From Porphyromonadaceae bacterium UBA3318 (GTDB lineage Bacteria > Bacteroidota > Bacteroidia > Bacteroidales > Muribaculaceae): DNA of 31,735 nucleotides. Positions 31,665-31,735 of the stretch are shown here, piece after piece (positions within the stretch are counted from its first letter, which is position 1; the number at the start of each line of letters is the position of its first letter). The position numbers and the translations under genes are program-made. The stretch covers positions 1 to 31,735 of the forward strand of contig DESI01000028.1 of assembly GCA_002361235.1 (NCBI GenBank). The letters are read 5' to 3'. A model generated the notes under the pieces. The model was not told where the DNA came from, did no database searches, and was given only the letters and a program-made list of their open reading frames with translations.

Positions 31665-31735
31665 GGTCCCATAGCTCAGTTGGTCAGAGCAACTGACTCA
31701 TAATCAGTGGGTCCTTGGTTCAAGCCCAAGTGGGA
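31665..31735 (+). tRNA. tRNA with CAU anticodon (probably tRNA-Met), cut by the window end
   Basis: The acceptor GGTCCCA (31665-31671) begins to pair with TGGGA at the window end; two further bases plus any CCA lie outside. The D arm is GCTC/GAGC, the anticodon stem ACTGA/TCAGT with loop CTCATAA (anticodon CAT), and the T arm CTTGG/CCAAG with TTCAAGC. The CAU anticodon fits elongator tRNA-Met, or tRNA-Ile if C34 is changed to lysidine; without the full acceptor, elongator Met is more likely but not certain. It lacks the initiator's three G-C pairs in the anticodon stem. Confidence 0.9.

Overview
The window looks like a chromosomal segment of a gut-type member of the order Bacteroidales, probably the Muribaculaceae or a near relative. 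Support comes from promoters that repeatedly match the Bacteroidetes form (TTTG or TTG, about 19-21 nt, TAnnTTTG), the lack of clear Shine-Dalgarno sites, and families typical of the order: a DUF3256 protein, a DUF4738-like lipoprotein, TPR lipoproteins with a C-terminal helix-turn-helix, AAA-ATPase/PD-(D/E)XK fusion proteins, peptidase C69 and a DbpA-type DEAD helicase. The genus is inferred, not proven.

Layout. 1-259: no gene; three GC-rich hairpins. 260-2521 (-): MBL-fold hydrolase, RsmI-like methyltransferase and a lipoprotein in an overlapping operon. 2.6-10.2 kb: a visibly AT-richer accessory block with a secreted protein, a lipoprotein plus beta-barrel pair, a TPR/HTH regulator split by an in-frame amber codon, remnants of an ATPase/nuclease gene, a pair of very small genes (one probably frameshifted) and an AlbA/Schlafen-type ATP-binding regulator. 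A 23-24 nt direct repeat lies at each edge of this block. 10.2-12.5 kb (-): POT peptide transporter and SufE. 12.6-13.8 kb (+): a structured RNA leader or small RNA, greA and a HIT protein. 13.9-18.8 kb (+): AAA/PD-(D/E)XK protein, YqhD/Bdh-type alcohol dehydrogenase, acyl-CoA synthetase and a small membrane protein. 18.9-20.6 kb (-): C69 dipeptidase, with a candidate small RNA upstream. 21.1-25.5 kb (-): four-gene surface-glycan operon (GH-like secreted protein, GT2, cytoplasmic beta-propeller, GT2). 25.6-27.9 kb: phosphoglycerate mutase (-), lipopolysaccharide-core-type kinase (+) and GNAT acetyltransferase (-). 28.0-31.7 kb (+): aquaporin, DEAD-box helicase, DUF3256 protein and a CAU tRNA cut by the window edge.

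How it fits together. Most of the window is housekeeping: peptide uptake and hydrolysis (POT transporter, C69 dipeptidase), Fe-S assembly (SufE), transcript elongation (GreA), RNA remodelling (DEAD helicase), glycolysis (phosphoglycerate mutase) and fatty-acid activation. The GT/propeller/GT operon and the nearby kinase suggest envelope glycan assembly and modification. No CRISPR array, integrase, transposase, phage structural gene or plasmid replication gene was seen. The least explained parts are the two compact RNA elements with terminators (before greA and before the C69 gene), the amber-split regulator, the three-way-junction and triple-hairpin intergenic elements, and the short tandem repeats.
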